Shown: positions 41,586-51,369 of the stretch, in pieces
How positions within the stretch are numbered: position 1 is the stretch's first letter
How the letters are laid out: the number at the start of each line of letters is the position of its first letter
DNA from: Branchipolynoe longqiensis
Lineage: Eukaryota > Annelida > Polychaeta > Phyllodocida > Polynoidae
DNA: 64,000 nucleotides
NCBI GenBank assembly: GCA_030323885.1
Contig: CM059190.1
Coordinates: forward strand, 88,511,865 to 88,575,864
Reading direction: 5' to 3'
Translations under genes and position numbers: made by a program
The notes under the pieces: model-generated
Told to the model about the DNA's origin: nothing
Database searches by the model: none
Seen by the model: only the letters and a program-made list of their open reading frames with translations

Positions 41586-41706
41586 CATTTCCCAGTGGGT
41601 CAGCACTATAAAATCGCCATGAGTGCGTACTGTCACAAGTCAGTTCCCGTCCTGAAATGACCTTAGATGTTGCTAGGATGTAAAACAACAACAAATAACC
41701 AAACAA
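41586..41706 (+). mobile_element. SINE-A 3' fragment
   Basis: CCCAGTGGGTCAGCACTATA to GTTGCTAGGATGTAAAACAA and a CAACAAATAACCAAAC tail; 5' truncated. The 375 bp that follow (41707-42082) show nothing recognisable. Confidence 0.85.
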
Positions 41707-42082
41707 TGACTAGCGGCAGTCAAATTCTGTATGCATCGCGCGATAACCCCTATTTGGTGGGTAGCGGTGTCAATAGAGGCTACACCACGCGCATGCGCAG
41801 ACCGGCATACGAGATCCCAATGAGACTAGTAGGGAACACATTGTTCACAGATCTCTCACCAGACTGGCGTGGTTATATGGGCCTGCGTGTGGGGTGCAGA
41901 CCTGGTGGAGAGATTTTATAGTTTCTAACCATCCTTCTTAATTTAGCTCAAATTGTCACCAGAAAGCATCGCATCATCACACTATAACAATGCAGGCTAT
42001 TTTATCTTATCCTTTTATCAAATTAGGCATGTGGCTGACTTAACTATGCCTAAATGTATGACAGTCTGTCATTGTTCGCTTT

Positions 42083-42422
42083 GATTGGTTGTTGGAGTTG
42101 TACGGCCTGGCAACATCTAAGGTCATATCAGGATGGGTACCGACTTGTGACAGTGCACACTCATGGCAGTGTTATAGTGGTGCCCCACTGGGAGACTAGG
42201 CCGCCGACATCATCACTCGATTTCCTTTGCAAATTATCCTGACGCTGAGCTGACAAGTACTTGCCCTATCCTAATAATGTCAAGCGCCAGGCTAGGAAGT
42301 GACAAGTGTCAATTTTTAAGTCATTGGTTTGACTCGAATAGGGTTCGAAAACGCATGGGTTCGAACCCCATGATCTTCCAAAACGGGAGACGGTGCTCAA
42401 CTAATTCGGCCATCCCGTCTGG
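42083..42422 (-). mobile_element. SINE-A, full length
   Basis: Reversed tail GGTTGTTGGAGTTGTACGGC to the reversed head GGCCATCCCGTCTGG. A partial GGTTCGAAAACGCATGGGTT duplication sits at the B box. Confidence 0.9.
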
Positions 42423-42423
42423 A

Positions 42424-42515
42424 CTGGCAGCACTATAAAAACCATCCATAGGTGTGCATGGTCACAAGCCGTTATTCCTCCTGATATGACCTTAGATGTT
42501 GCCAAGATATAAAAC
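42424..42515 (+). mobile_element. SINE-A 3' fragment, inverted partner
   Basis: GGCAGCACTATAAAAACC to GTTGCCAAGATATAAAACAC directly abuts the reversed SINE-A, so the two form an inverted pair of about 90 bp. Confidence 0.8.
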
Positions 42516-42549
42516 ACCATTGAAAAAAAAAATAAAAGAAGAGGAAAAA

Positions 42550-42823
42550 AAGCCACTGTCGGGCGTTTATTGTGACATCAGGACATAAACCCAATTGGGG
42601 GGGAAAGAGAAAAACAAAACAAAAAAAAGCCGCTGTGAGACGGTTATTGTGACATCAGGACATAAATCCCCATTGGGGAAAAAGAAAAAAAGAAGAAAAA
42701 AAGCCACTGTTGGGTGCTTATTGTGACATCAGGACATAAAACCCCATTGGGGAAATAAGGAAAAAAAGAGAAAAAAGTCACTGTCAGGCGTTTATTGTAA
42801 CATCAGGACATAAAACCCCATTG
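42550..42823 (+). repeat. ~70-bp tandem repeat, four units
   Basis: Each unit has AAAAAAAGCCACTGTCGGGC, TTATTGTGACATCAGGACAT, AAACCCCATTGGGG and an A/G-rich spacer. Units start near 42550, 42626, 42700 and 42772. Confidence 0.9.
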
Positions 42824-42864
42824 CACACAACAACAACAAAGAAAAGAAAAAAGCTAACTCTGGG

Positions 42865-43040
42865 GAATGTATTGCGAGTGGTTCACGTGGTGCGTGCGCG
42901 CAACCTATCGGTGTCGCGCGCCACTTCCGGTCACCGGAAGTTTGTCGTTTATTCACGCCTCCTGCGGCCGCAGCACCCATCTGTGTGTAGTTCGCGCTTT
43001 GCCCGCGGCACAGGACGGGGGCGCTTTTCGTGATGAGTCG
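42865..43040. promoter_or_regulatory. CpG-rich block with ETS palindrome, possible promoter
   Basis: Dense CpG (GTGCGTGCGCGCAACC, GTCGCGCGCC, CTGCGGCCGC, CCCGCGGCAC) in an AT-rich neighbourhood. ACTTCCGGT and ACCGGAAGT form a near-perfect inverted pair of ETS/GABP-type sites at 42923-42941. There is no TATA box. A short frame from ATGAGTCGAAGAGGAGTG (43031) runs into a GT repeat. ETS sites in a CpG island are typical of housekeeping promoters, but no downstream gene is visible. A decayed transposon end is an alternative. Confidence 0.3.
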
Positions 43041-43228
43041 AAGAGGAGTGAAGAGGTGTTACTTTTTTGTTTTGGTTTGTGTGTGTGTGTATGATATTAG
43101 CCCAGGTAGGTGGCGCCTCGAATTGATTAAATTATCGCATCCATTGTGTTCTCATTAGCCGCCCTTACGTGCTGCGGACGTACAGCATCGCGCATCTGAT
43201 TCACCCATCAACACTGCACCGGGGCGTT

Positions 43229-43260
43229 AAAGTTAAAGTTGCATAGTCCGATGAAAGTAC
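43229..43260 (+). mobile_element. MITE-T left end, cut by SINE-B
   Basis: TTAAAGTTGCATAGTCCGAT, GAAAGTAC, is the left terminus of MITE-T. It stops where the reversed SINE-B begins. Confidence 0.75.
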
Positions 43261-43495
43261 AGCTTGTTTTATTTAACGACACCTCTAGAGCGCATTGATT
43301 TTTATCATCGGCTATTGGACGTCAAAGATATGGTCATTCTGATATATTTCTTTGGAGGAAACCTGCCGCCACCATATAGGCTACTCTTTCTGATAAGCAG
43401 CGATGGGGTCTTTTATGTGCACTTTCCCACAGACAGGACACCACATACCACACCCTTTGATGAACCACAGCCACAACCTTTGATTAACCACACCC
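43261..43495 (-). mobile_element. SINE-B, head-truncated
   Basis: Reversed tail AGCTTGTTTTATTTAACGAC, ACCTCTAGAGCGCATTGAT, through AGCAGCGATGGGGTCTTTTA and CCACAGACAGGACACCAC to CCTTTGATGAACCAC. The tRNA-like head is missing. Confidence 0.85.
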
Positions 43496-43496
43496 A

Positions 43497-43557
43497 CCCC
43501 GTCCTGATATGACCTTTGATGTTGCTAGGACGTAAAACAACAACAAACAAACAAACC
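43497..43557 (+). mobile_element. SINE-A tail fragment
   Basis: CCCCGTCCTGATATGACCTT, TGATGTTGCTAGGACGTAAA, (AAAC)n. Only the 3' end, directly next to SINE-B. Confidence 0.85.
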
Positions 43558-43663
43558 AGACCCGCCCAACCAATAACGAGCAGCTTTGAACAATGGTCAT
43601 GACTTCCATCTGCAATATTTGGTGTCTATGGACAATGCAGGTATTCTGAATTCCGCTGATCTC

Positions 43664-44025
43664 TAAAGGCCCTGTCACACCTCACCGGATTGGGGGAAAC
43701 GGACAGAAACCAAACAAAGTCCATTTTGTGTCCGTACAAGTTTTGAACATGCACAAAACTAAGAATGAGTGCCACCGGACTGACATCTACGGTTCTTGTC
43801 CAGTTTGAGTTTGTTTCGTCCGTTGGCTATCCGTTCATGTCCGTTTCATGTCCGTTTCCTGTCCGTTTCATGTCCGTTTCATGTCCGGTTCATGTCCGTT
43901 CATCCAGCGGCCATTGACTCGATAGCCCAACATTTTGACACATTTTAATACATTTTGATACTTATCACCACCGGACTAGACAATTCTGTCTGTTGCTCAA
44001 TCCGGCGAGTTGTGACAGCCGCTTA
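43664..44025. mobile_element. GTCAC-family element, CCGGATTG subtype, complete
   Basis: Left TAAAGGCCCTGTCACACCTC, ACCGGATTGGGGGAAACGGA; right GCTCAATCCGGCGAGTTGTG, ACAGCCGCTTA. The interior holds an 11-bp GTTTCATGTCC array (43838-43905). No ORF. Confidence 0.9.
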
Positions 44026-44261
44026 AGGAAGGACAGAAGCTGGTGTCCAGAAGGCCAGGTTGCACCTTTTGCTTAGACACATTTTGTTCTGTGGGAAGAA
44101 TGGGTGCGTGCCACTTCCAACCCCATCTTTCACTATGGATAGACCGGATATGATACAGCTGCATACTGAAATAAAAGCACAATATTGTCCAACCCAAAAC
44201 ACTTATCTAGATGTAATCCTGCATATATAATTCATGCATTTAATAAGCATGTGTTGTTGCC

Positions 44262-44590
44262 TAGGAGGTCATCTTAAGGCAATTTATCATAAGCAGATAG
44301 TATATGCTGCCTATTTTGATACACATGCCAACATTAATTTGGCATGCTTGCACTTCAAATATCTCCAAAGCTATCCAATTAAAATAGATATTACTTCGAA
44401 CTAAGGTAAAGCTAAATAATCGCGATTTACTTAATATATTGATGTAAAGATTGACTAGATTATGCAATTTCAAAGTTGCAGAGCCCGATGAAATTATTGG
44501 ATTTTCGAAACCAAAGCAGTTACCTAAATTTGGGTCTACATAACACTATCCAACTTAGAGACTGATGCACTTATTAAGTCGTTGTTGCTG
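44262..44590 (-). mobile_element. MITE-T, two degraded partial copies
   Basis: Reversed MITE-T interior (GCACTTCAAATATCTCCAAA, GCTATCCAATTAAAATAG) to a decayed end GACTAGATTATGCAATTT. A second reversed start (AAAGTTGCAGAGCCCGATGA, TTTCGAAACCAAAG) follows immediately. Tandem truncated copies. Confidence 0.6.
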
Positions 44591-44600
44591 CACAGCTGGT

Positions 44601-45486
44601 AATAATATAACCGGAAGTTAATACAAAGTCAATTTAATATAACCTGGAGTTAATAGTAAGTCAATATAATATAACCGAAAGTTAATAGTATGTCAATTTA
44701 ATATAACTGGTAGTTAATACTAAGTCAATTTAATATAACCTGGGGTTAATAGTAAGTCAATATAATATAACCGAAAGTTAATACTAAGTCAATTTAATAT
44801 AACAGGTAGTTAATACCAAGTCAATTTAATATAACCGGGAGTTAATAGTAAGTCAATATAATATAACCGAAAGTTAATACTAAGACAATTTAATATAACT
44901 GGTAGTTAATACTAAGTCAATTTAATATAACCGGGAGTTAATAGTAAGTAAATATAATATAACCGAAAGTTAATAGTAAGTCAATTTTATATAACTGGTA
45001 GTTAATACCAAGTCAATTTAATATAACCGGGAGTTAATAGTAATTCAATATAATATAACCGAAAGCTAATAGTAAGTCAATTTAATATAACAGGTAGTTA
45101 ATACTAAGTCAATTTAATATAACCGGGAGTTAATAGTAAGTCAGTATAATATAACCGAAAGTTAATAGTAAGTCAATTTAATATAACTGGTAGTTAATAC
45201 TAAGTCAATTTAATATAACCGGGAGTTAATAGTAAGTCAATATAATATAACCGAAAGTTAATACTAAGTCAATTTAATATAACTGGTAGTTAATACCAAG
45301 TCAATTTAATATAACCTGGAGTTAATAGTAAGTCAATATATTATAACCAAAAGTTAATACTAAGTCAATTTAATATAACTCGTAGTTAATACCAAGTCAA
45401 TTTAATATAACCTGGAGTTAATAGTAAGTCAAGTTAAGGGAAGTTAACTGGTTAATACCAAGTCAATTTAATATAAACGGAAGTAG
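44601..45486 (+). repeat. 32-bp satellite with trimeric higher-order structure
   Basis: About 28 monomers of 32 bp sharing AATTTAATATAAC and AGTTAATAGTAAGTC. Three variants differ at ACCGGGAG, ACCGAAAG and ACTGGTAG and recur in fixed order, giving a ~96-bp higher-order unit through most of the array. There are no unique spacers, so it is not a CRISPR. Confidence 0.95.
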
Positions 45487-45574
45487 TCCAAGTAATTCCC
45501 ATGTCATTTATTACTCAGGATGCTGCTGTTTTCACTATATATTTATTGTGATAACAACACCATTTATATATATA

Positions 45575-45753
45575 CACTAAAACCTCTCTATATCGACCGA
45601 CATTGGGACTGACTTTAAGTTGTTCATTTAGGGAGGTGGTCGGTTTAGGGAGTTAGAATATGGTTACAATTGTACTGTTGGGACCCAAATAAAGCGATCG
45701 ATATAGGGGAGTGGTTGATATGTGGAGGTGGTCGGTTAGAGAGGTTTTACTTG
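45575..45753. mobile_element. MITE-P
   Basis: TA then CACTAAAACCTCTCTATATC, CGACCGACATTGGGAC; interior TGGGACCCAAATAAAGCGAT; right GTCGGTTAGAGAGGTTTTAC. The outermost bases of both ends have changed. Confidence 0.85.
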
Positions 45754-45754
45754 G

Positions 45755-45794
<40 letters not shown>

Positions 45795-45796
<2 letters not shown>

Positions 45797-45984
45797 GCAA
45801 AACCTCTCTATATCGACCGACCATGGGACCAACTTTAAATGGTCCATTTAGGGAGGTTGCCCATTTAGCGCGTTTCTTTATCACACCAATGGTATTGTAT
45901 GGGTGATCATTTGGGACCCAAATAAAGCGATCGATATAGGGGAGTGGTCGATCTGTGGAGCTGGTCGGTTAGAGAGGTTTTACC
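45795..45984. mobile_element. MITE-P, second adjacent copy
   Basis: CAGCAAAACCTCTCTATATC to GGTCGGTTAGAGAGGTTTTA in the same orientation as the previous copy, separated from it by a (TA)n run (45760-45792). A second (TA)n run follows (45986-46019). Confidence 0.85.
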
Positions 45985-46203
45985 ATATATATATTATTAT
46001 ATATATATATATATATATAGTTTTATATATGCGTGTAAAAAGCACTTTGAGCAGTAGGCGGCCGACAAATCACTTAGTTGATGTATTATGTGATGATGTT
46101 GTCAGCAACATGGACACTTGTGCCTTATCAGCGCGGGGACACACGGGGAACAAGTGAGAAACACACTCGGCAACTTGCGCACGCACCCCAACTCTGAGCA
46201 GAG

Positions 46204-46541
46204 GTTGGTTCTTGGAACTTTACGTCCTGGCAACATCGCAGGTCATATCAGGATGGGCACCGACTTATGATAGTGTACACTCATGGTGAATTTATAGTGC
46301 TATAAATTATAGGTCACCAGCACCATGACCTGATATCTCACTCTGTCACATTATCCTGACACTAAGCCAACCAGTCCTTGCCCTATCCGAATAATGCCCA
46401 GCGCCAGGCTAGGAAGTCACAAGTATCAATCTTTTAAGTCATTGCTTTTCACTCGATCAGGGTTCAAACCCGTGGGTTCGAATGCCACAATCTACCAAAA
46501 CGGGAGAAGGACGTTCAATACATTTGGCCATCACGTCTGGT
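46204..46541 (-). mobile_element. SINE-A, full length
   Basis: Reversed tail TTCTTGGAACTTTACGTCCT, GGCAACATCGCAGG, to the reversed head TTTGGCCATCACGTCTGG. The CCCAGTGGG segment is replaced by GCTATAAATTATAGG. Confidence 0.9.
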
Positions 46542-46548
46542 CTGAGCA

Positions 46549-47635
46549 GAAGCAGCGTGGTGCAGATACAACATGGTACAGAGCCAACATGGTGCAGATA
46601 CAACATGGTACAGAGCCAACATGGTGCAGCTACAACATGGTGCAGAGACAACATGGTGCAGATACAACATGGTGCAGATACAACATGGTGCAGAGACAAT
46701 GTGGTGTAGATACAACATGGTGCAGATGTACAACATGGTGCAACGGCAGCATGGTACAGCTACAACATGGTGCCCAGACAATGTGGTGTAGATACAACAT
46801 GGTGCAGATGTACAACATGGTGCAACGACAGCATGGTACAGCTACAACATGGTGCCCAGACAATGTGGTGTATATACAACATGGTGCAGATACAACATGG
46901 TACATAACCAACATGGTGCAGCTACAACATGGTGTAGATACACCATGGTGCAGATACAACATGGTACAGAGCCAACATAATGCAGATACAACATGGCACA
47001 GAGCCAACATGGTGCAGCTACACCATGGTGCAGACACAACATGGTGTAGATACAACATGGTGCATATACAACATGCTGCAGCGACAGCATGGTACAGCTA
47101 CAACATGGTGCAGAGACAACGTGGTGTAGATACAACATGGTGCAGCGACAACATGGTGCAGTGACACCATCGTGCAGAAACAACATCGTGCAGAAACAAC
47201 ATGGTGCAAATACAACATGGTGCAGAGACAACGTGGTGTAGATACAACATGGTGCAGAGACAACATGGTGCAGAAACAATATGGTGCAGAAACAGCATGG
47301 TGCAGATACAACATGGTATAGAGACAACAAGGTGCATATACAACATGGTGCAGCGACAGCATGGTAAGCTACAACATGGTGCAGAGACAATGGTGTTGCA
47401 GCGACAACATGGTGCAGAAACAACATGGTGCAGAAACAACATGGTGCAGATACAATATGGCATAGAGACAACATGGTGCAGATGCAACATGGTGCAGTGA
47501 CAGCATGGTAAGCTACAACATGGTGCAGAGGCAATGTGGTGTAGATAAAACATGGTGCAGATACAACATGGTGCAGATACAACATGGTGCAGATAAAACA
47601 TGGTGCAGAATCAACATGGTGCAGAGACAACATGG
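46549..47635 (+). repeat. 16-bp minisatellite CAACATGGTGCAGATA
   Basis: About 67 units of CAACATGGTGCAGATA, with variants GAGA, GAGC, TGTAGATA and GCAGAAA. Longer blocks (for example around 46690-46760) recur. MVQIQHGAET-like peptides and their reverse-frame CCICTMLYLHHV shadows are artefacts. Confidence 0.95.
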
Positions 47636-47639
47636 TGAT

Positions 47640-48010
47640 GGTAGAGTGTGGGGGTGGTGTGGGGTGCAGTCCAGGCATGGGGGCGCAGTGTGGGGGTGGT
47701 TGCAGTTTAGGCACGATGTGGGGGTGTTGTATAGATGTGGTGTGTGAGGGTGTGCAGTGTGGGGGTAGTGTGAGGGTACAGTCCAGGCATGGGGGCGCAG
47801 TGTGGGGGTGGGGATGGTTGCAGTTTGGACACGATTTGGGGTGTTGTATAGATGTGGTGTGTGAGGGTGTGTAGTGTGGGGACAGTGTGACGGATGCATT
47901 GTGCGCATGGTCTGTGGGGCATACTGTGGAGGTGGCGTGGTTTTGCAGTGTGAAGTATAGAGTGTGGACGAATTGTGCAGCTGCAGTGTGAGGCGGTATA
48001 GGGATGCAGT
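47640..48010 (+). repeat. ~110-bp G/T-rich tandem repeat
   Basis: A unit containing CAGTCCAGGCATGGGGGCGC, GGTTGCAGTTTAGGCACGAT and TGTTGTATAGATGTGGTGTG occurs at 47665 and again at 47779, trailing into looser GTGTGGGG sequence to 48010. Confidence 0.8.
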
Positions 48011-48040
48011 GTGGGCCTGGTGTTAGTGGTATGGGATTTT

Positions 48041-48094
48041 GGTTGGTTGTTGGAGTTTAACGTCATGGCAACATTTACGTTCATATCAGGACGG
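48041..48094 (-). mobile_element. SINE-A tail fragment
   Basis: TTGGTTGTTGGAGTTTAACG, TCATGGCAACATTTACGTTC, ATATCAGGACGG lies between two minisatellites. Confidence 0.8.
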
Positions 48095-48134
48095 AGTGGT
48101 ATTGAAAGAGTTGAGTTGTGTGAATACTATGGGC

Positions 48135-48660
48135 GTGCAGCGTGGGAGTTGTCTGTGAAGTGTGGGTGTGCAGTGTGGGCGTGCAGTGTGGGCGTGCAGT
48201 GTGGACGTGATTTGAACACTGGGCGTGCAGTGTGGGACTTGTCTGTGCAGTCTGGGTGTGCTCTGTGAATTGTGGGCGTGCAGTGTGGACGTGGTGTGGA
48301 CAGTGTGGGCATGCAGTGAGGGCGTGCATTGTGGTGGTTGTATGTGCAGTGTGGACGTGGTGTGGACAGTTTGGGCGTGCAGTGTGGGCGTGCAGTGTGG
48401 ACGTGGTTTTGACAGTGGGCGTGCAGTATGGGAGTTGTCTGTGCAGTGTGGCTGTGCTCTGTGCATTGTGGGCGTGGAGTGTGGACGTGGTGTGGACAGT
48501 GTGGGCGTGCATTGTGGGTGTTGTATGTGAAAAATGGGCGTGCAGTGAGGGCGTGCATTGTGGACGTGCAGTGTGGGAGTTGTTTGTGCAGTGTGGGCGT
48601 GGTGTGGACAGTGTGGCAGTGCAGTGTGGACTTGCAGGTGGGCGTGCAGTGTGGGCGGGG
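48135..48660 (+). repeat. 13-bp minisatellite GCAGTGTGGGCGT
   Basis: About 40 units with GCAGTGTGGACGT and GCATTGTGGGCGT variants, plus longer blocks with GGTGTGGACAGTG. It resembles the preceding 110-bp repeat and may derive from it. Confidence 0.95.
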
Positions 48661-49694
48661 TGAGAGGTGGTAGTTGGTTGGTGCGGTACAATAACTGGTT
48701 GGTAAGACCAGTGTGCATGGTTCTGTTTGTACGGATATTCACATTCAGGGCACATTTGGGGCGTGGCCTTACTCCGCTCCAGTTACTATAAGCCCACACC
48801 ACTACACACCACCAGGCCGCACCGAGGAGCCGAGCTGGAAACCACCAGGGGCACCTGACTCTTGGGTGGTTCGTAACCTTGACGGTTACAGGCTGCAGCT
48901 CTGCAGCAATAGCAAACGGCCCCGATAAATCGGTCCGTTCTTTAGAATGAAGATTTAACTTCACACGGGGGCTGTTGTAGAAGCTGGGGGTACTTTACAA
49001 CAATAACGACAAATTTTTGGAGCGGTACTGGATCACTCCAGTCCGATTGTAGCTTTGTACTCGCATCCAGTAGCCGATGGTTCAGGAGGACGGGATGGGA
49101 AAAGGTGGGATCTGTAGGCAAGAACAAAGCGAAACAGTGAAAAAGGAACAGGGCCCCACCCAAGTAAACAACTCCCTTGATCAGGGGGAGGAGTAAGCCC
49201 GGAAGAAAAAAAAAGAGAAAGGGTAGTATAGCGGAAAGACAAATGAGGAGAGTTGAGTCAAAGGGCCTCCTTGCCCTGTGGTGACCAGTCGGCGAGCCAG
49301 AGACATGGACGGAGTAAGAGGTAGAAAGTGAAATGCTGGCTCGTTCCCCTCCCTGCAACTCTTTTCAGAAATAATCGAGGAGGAGCAGGGTGCAGCGGAG
49401 AGGTGATAGAAGAGGTGCGGACGAAGCTGGGTCTGGACAGCAAGTGTCACCAGGGGCATCAGGAGCAACAGGGGCATCAGGGGAACAGGAGCACCAGAGG
49501 TACTGGACGACCCCCTGTAGAAAACACAAGAGCGGCCGTTCACAGTGGCTCAGATTGAGAATTAATTCCATCGACAGGATATACTTTTCTTCGGTACCCC
49601 AGTCACACTACTCCCTGCGACCACGTTGCGATAACAAAGAAAGGTTGATCGCAAAGAGATTGCAAGTGGTCGCAAATTCGGAGAATCGATGCCA
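48661..49694. other. Unannotated 1 kb
   Basis: No interspersed repeat recognised. 49449-49505 has an imperfect 18-bp GGGGCATCAGGAGCAACA repeat that gives a short collagen-like GAS peptide in one frame and a PDAP peptide in the other. Neither extends. A 138-codon minus frame at 48942-49358 has no recognisable domain. Confidence 0.4.
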
Positions 49695-49972
49695 ATTTGT
49701 GACGAGGTACACTCATGTGACTTTATAGTGCTGACCCACTGGGAGACTAGGACACCGGCACCATTATCCACTCTTCCACCCAGTTGCATTATCCTGTTAC
49801 TGACGTAGCCAGTCCTTGTCTTATCCGATTAATGCCGAATGCCAGGCTAGGTAGCGACAAGTATCAATTTGATAAGTCATTGGTTTGACTCGACCAGGTA
49901 ATTCAAACTCCCAACCTTCCACACCCTGTGCCCCTGTGAAGTGTGATCTTACCAATTCGGCCACTGCTTCCG
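49695..49972 (-). mobile_element. SINE-A, tail-less
   Basis: From TGTGACGAGGTACACTCATG through CAGTTGCATTATCCTG, GCCAGGCTAGGTAGCGACAA and the reversed B-box region to CCAATTCGGCCACTGC. It carries a longer head insert (CCACACCCTGTGCCCCTGTG). Confidence 0.85.
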
Positions 49973-50012
49973 GTTGCTGTGAACCGGTGTTGAAAAGTCA
50001 AAGTTGTGCATG

Positions 50013-50300
50013 CAGTCTTTCAGTCTTTCAGTATTTCAGTCTTTCAGTATTTCAGTCTTTCAGTCTGTCAGTCTTTCAGTCTTTCAGTATTTCAGCCTTT
50101 CAGTCTTTCAGTCTTTCAGTATTTCAGTATTTCAGTATTTCAGTATTTCAGTATGTCAGTCTTTCAGTCTTTCAGTCTTTCAGTCATTCTGTCTTTCAGT
50201 CTTTCAGTATTTCAGTCTTTCAGTCTTCCAGTATGACGGTCTTTCAGTATTTCAGTATTTCAGTCTTTCAGTCTTTCACACTTTCAGTCTTCAGTATTTC
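50013..50300 (+). repeat. 8-bp minisatellite CAGTCTTT / CAGTATTT
   Basis: About 36 units with an exact 8-bp period; every variant is CAGT plus CTTT, ATTT or similar. FQSFSLSV peptides appear in all three frames because 8 is not a multiple of 3. Confidence 0.95.
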
Positions 50301-50535
50301 TCTTCCAGGTGTGTGTGGAAGGTAAGGGGGGGGGGGGCCTGTGTGCGGGGTGGGGGAGGTGTAGTTTGATTAATAGCTTGCCTAGCGACAGTCTGCGCTG
50401 TTCCTCATGCAGGACCCTATGTACAAGCTGAAGGTGCCGGAATGGGCGGCTTGGAAACAGCGCACTGTGCATTCTGACCATTGATGCTTTATTCGCTTTG
50501 ATAAACTATACAATGCGCTGCTGCTTGTATACATG

Positions 50536-50964
50536 TAAAGGCCCTGTCACACTATGATGTTTCCCACCAACGCGCGTCGACGTGTTGTCTTTTTGGTCGA
50601 AACGTCGGGACACGTTACCGGTGCGTTACCGGCGTGTTATCGGCGCATTACCGGCGTGTTACCGGTGCGTCGGTACACGTTGAGAGATAGCAACGTGTGA
50701 ATGGACACGTCGGCACGCGTCGGCGCGCGTTGGGTCGCGCCGATCGCTTTGTGCTTGCACAACACTTTCGGCGCGCCCCGACGCGCCCCGACGGGTTGGA
50801 GGGGGCGTTACGGACACGTTATCAACACGTCGATACCCGTTGGCGGCTCGCCGGTGGAACGCTGCAAGAACGTTGATCAACGTCGGTAAACGTTGGCTTT
50901 TTTTGACACAAAATGCGACCGTTCCATCAGCACGTCTGTAACGTCCGATCGATGGGTAGTGGAT
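50536..50964. mobile_element. GTCAC-family element, CGTTACCGG/CGTCGG subtype
   Basis: Left end TAAAGGCCCTGTCACACTAT, GATGTTTCCCACCAACGCG. The interior is an 11-bp-phased series: CGTTACCGGTG-type units at 50612-50677, ACACGTCGGCA/CGCGTCGGCGC at 50703-50735, and ACACGTTATCA/ACACGTCGATA at 50813-50840. No right terminal repeat is found before MITE-H, so it is truncated. Confidence 0.75.
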
Positions 50965-51369
50965 AGGGTCGAATAATCGAATACCCTTCTCCACACTTGG
51001 GGTGGGAAAAATGGTGGCTTAATCCCAAACCTTTTTTTCTTTTTTCAATAACCGATATAAGTACAGCAAAATAGGATTTAAAGTGTTTTATGATTGCATG
51101 GTTTAGTTATATTTCCATTTCATTAATCTGTGTTATTACCAAAGAAAACATGTAGGACTGGGACTGGTAGCTGTTATCCTGCAGGACGATACCAGCACAA
51201 ATGTGACATCATCGTTCCTAGCCAACCCCAGCCAAGAGGTGGGTTACTGGGGTCGGGTTGTTTTGCTTGTGGCACATGTTTTTGTCAACTCCACTCATGG
51301 TGTTCAATTTGAAATTCTAGCAACTCTGGTGACCTGAGTCGCCCCGGTCGTGTTAATCGATTATGCCCC
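50965..51369 (-). mobile_element. MITE-H, second copy with insertion
   Basis: It aligns inverted to 32416-32756: TCGAATAATCGAATACCCTT, GGCTTAATCCCAAACC, TCCATTTCATTAATCTGTGT, TATTACCAAAGAAAACATG, and the end GTCGTGTTAATCGATTATGC, CCCTGC. About 100 bp (51160-51260) is extra, and the left terminal repeat is missing. Confidence 0.7.

Noticed and set aside
44601..45486. CRISPR-like regular 32-bp repeats
   Set aside because: There are no unique spacers; the repeats are head-to-tail monomers in a eukaryotic genome.
46394..47714. Open frames of 142-290 codons (MVQIQHGAET and CCICTMLYLHHV types)
   Set aside because: They are translations of the 16-bp CAACATGGTGCAGATA repeat in several frames.
49390..49728. 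Collagen-like GASGATGASG segment
   Set aside because: Only a few Gly-x-y triplets from an 18-bp duplication; no continuation on either side.
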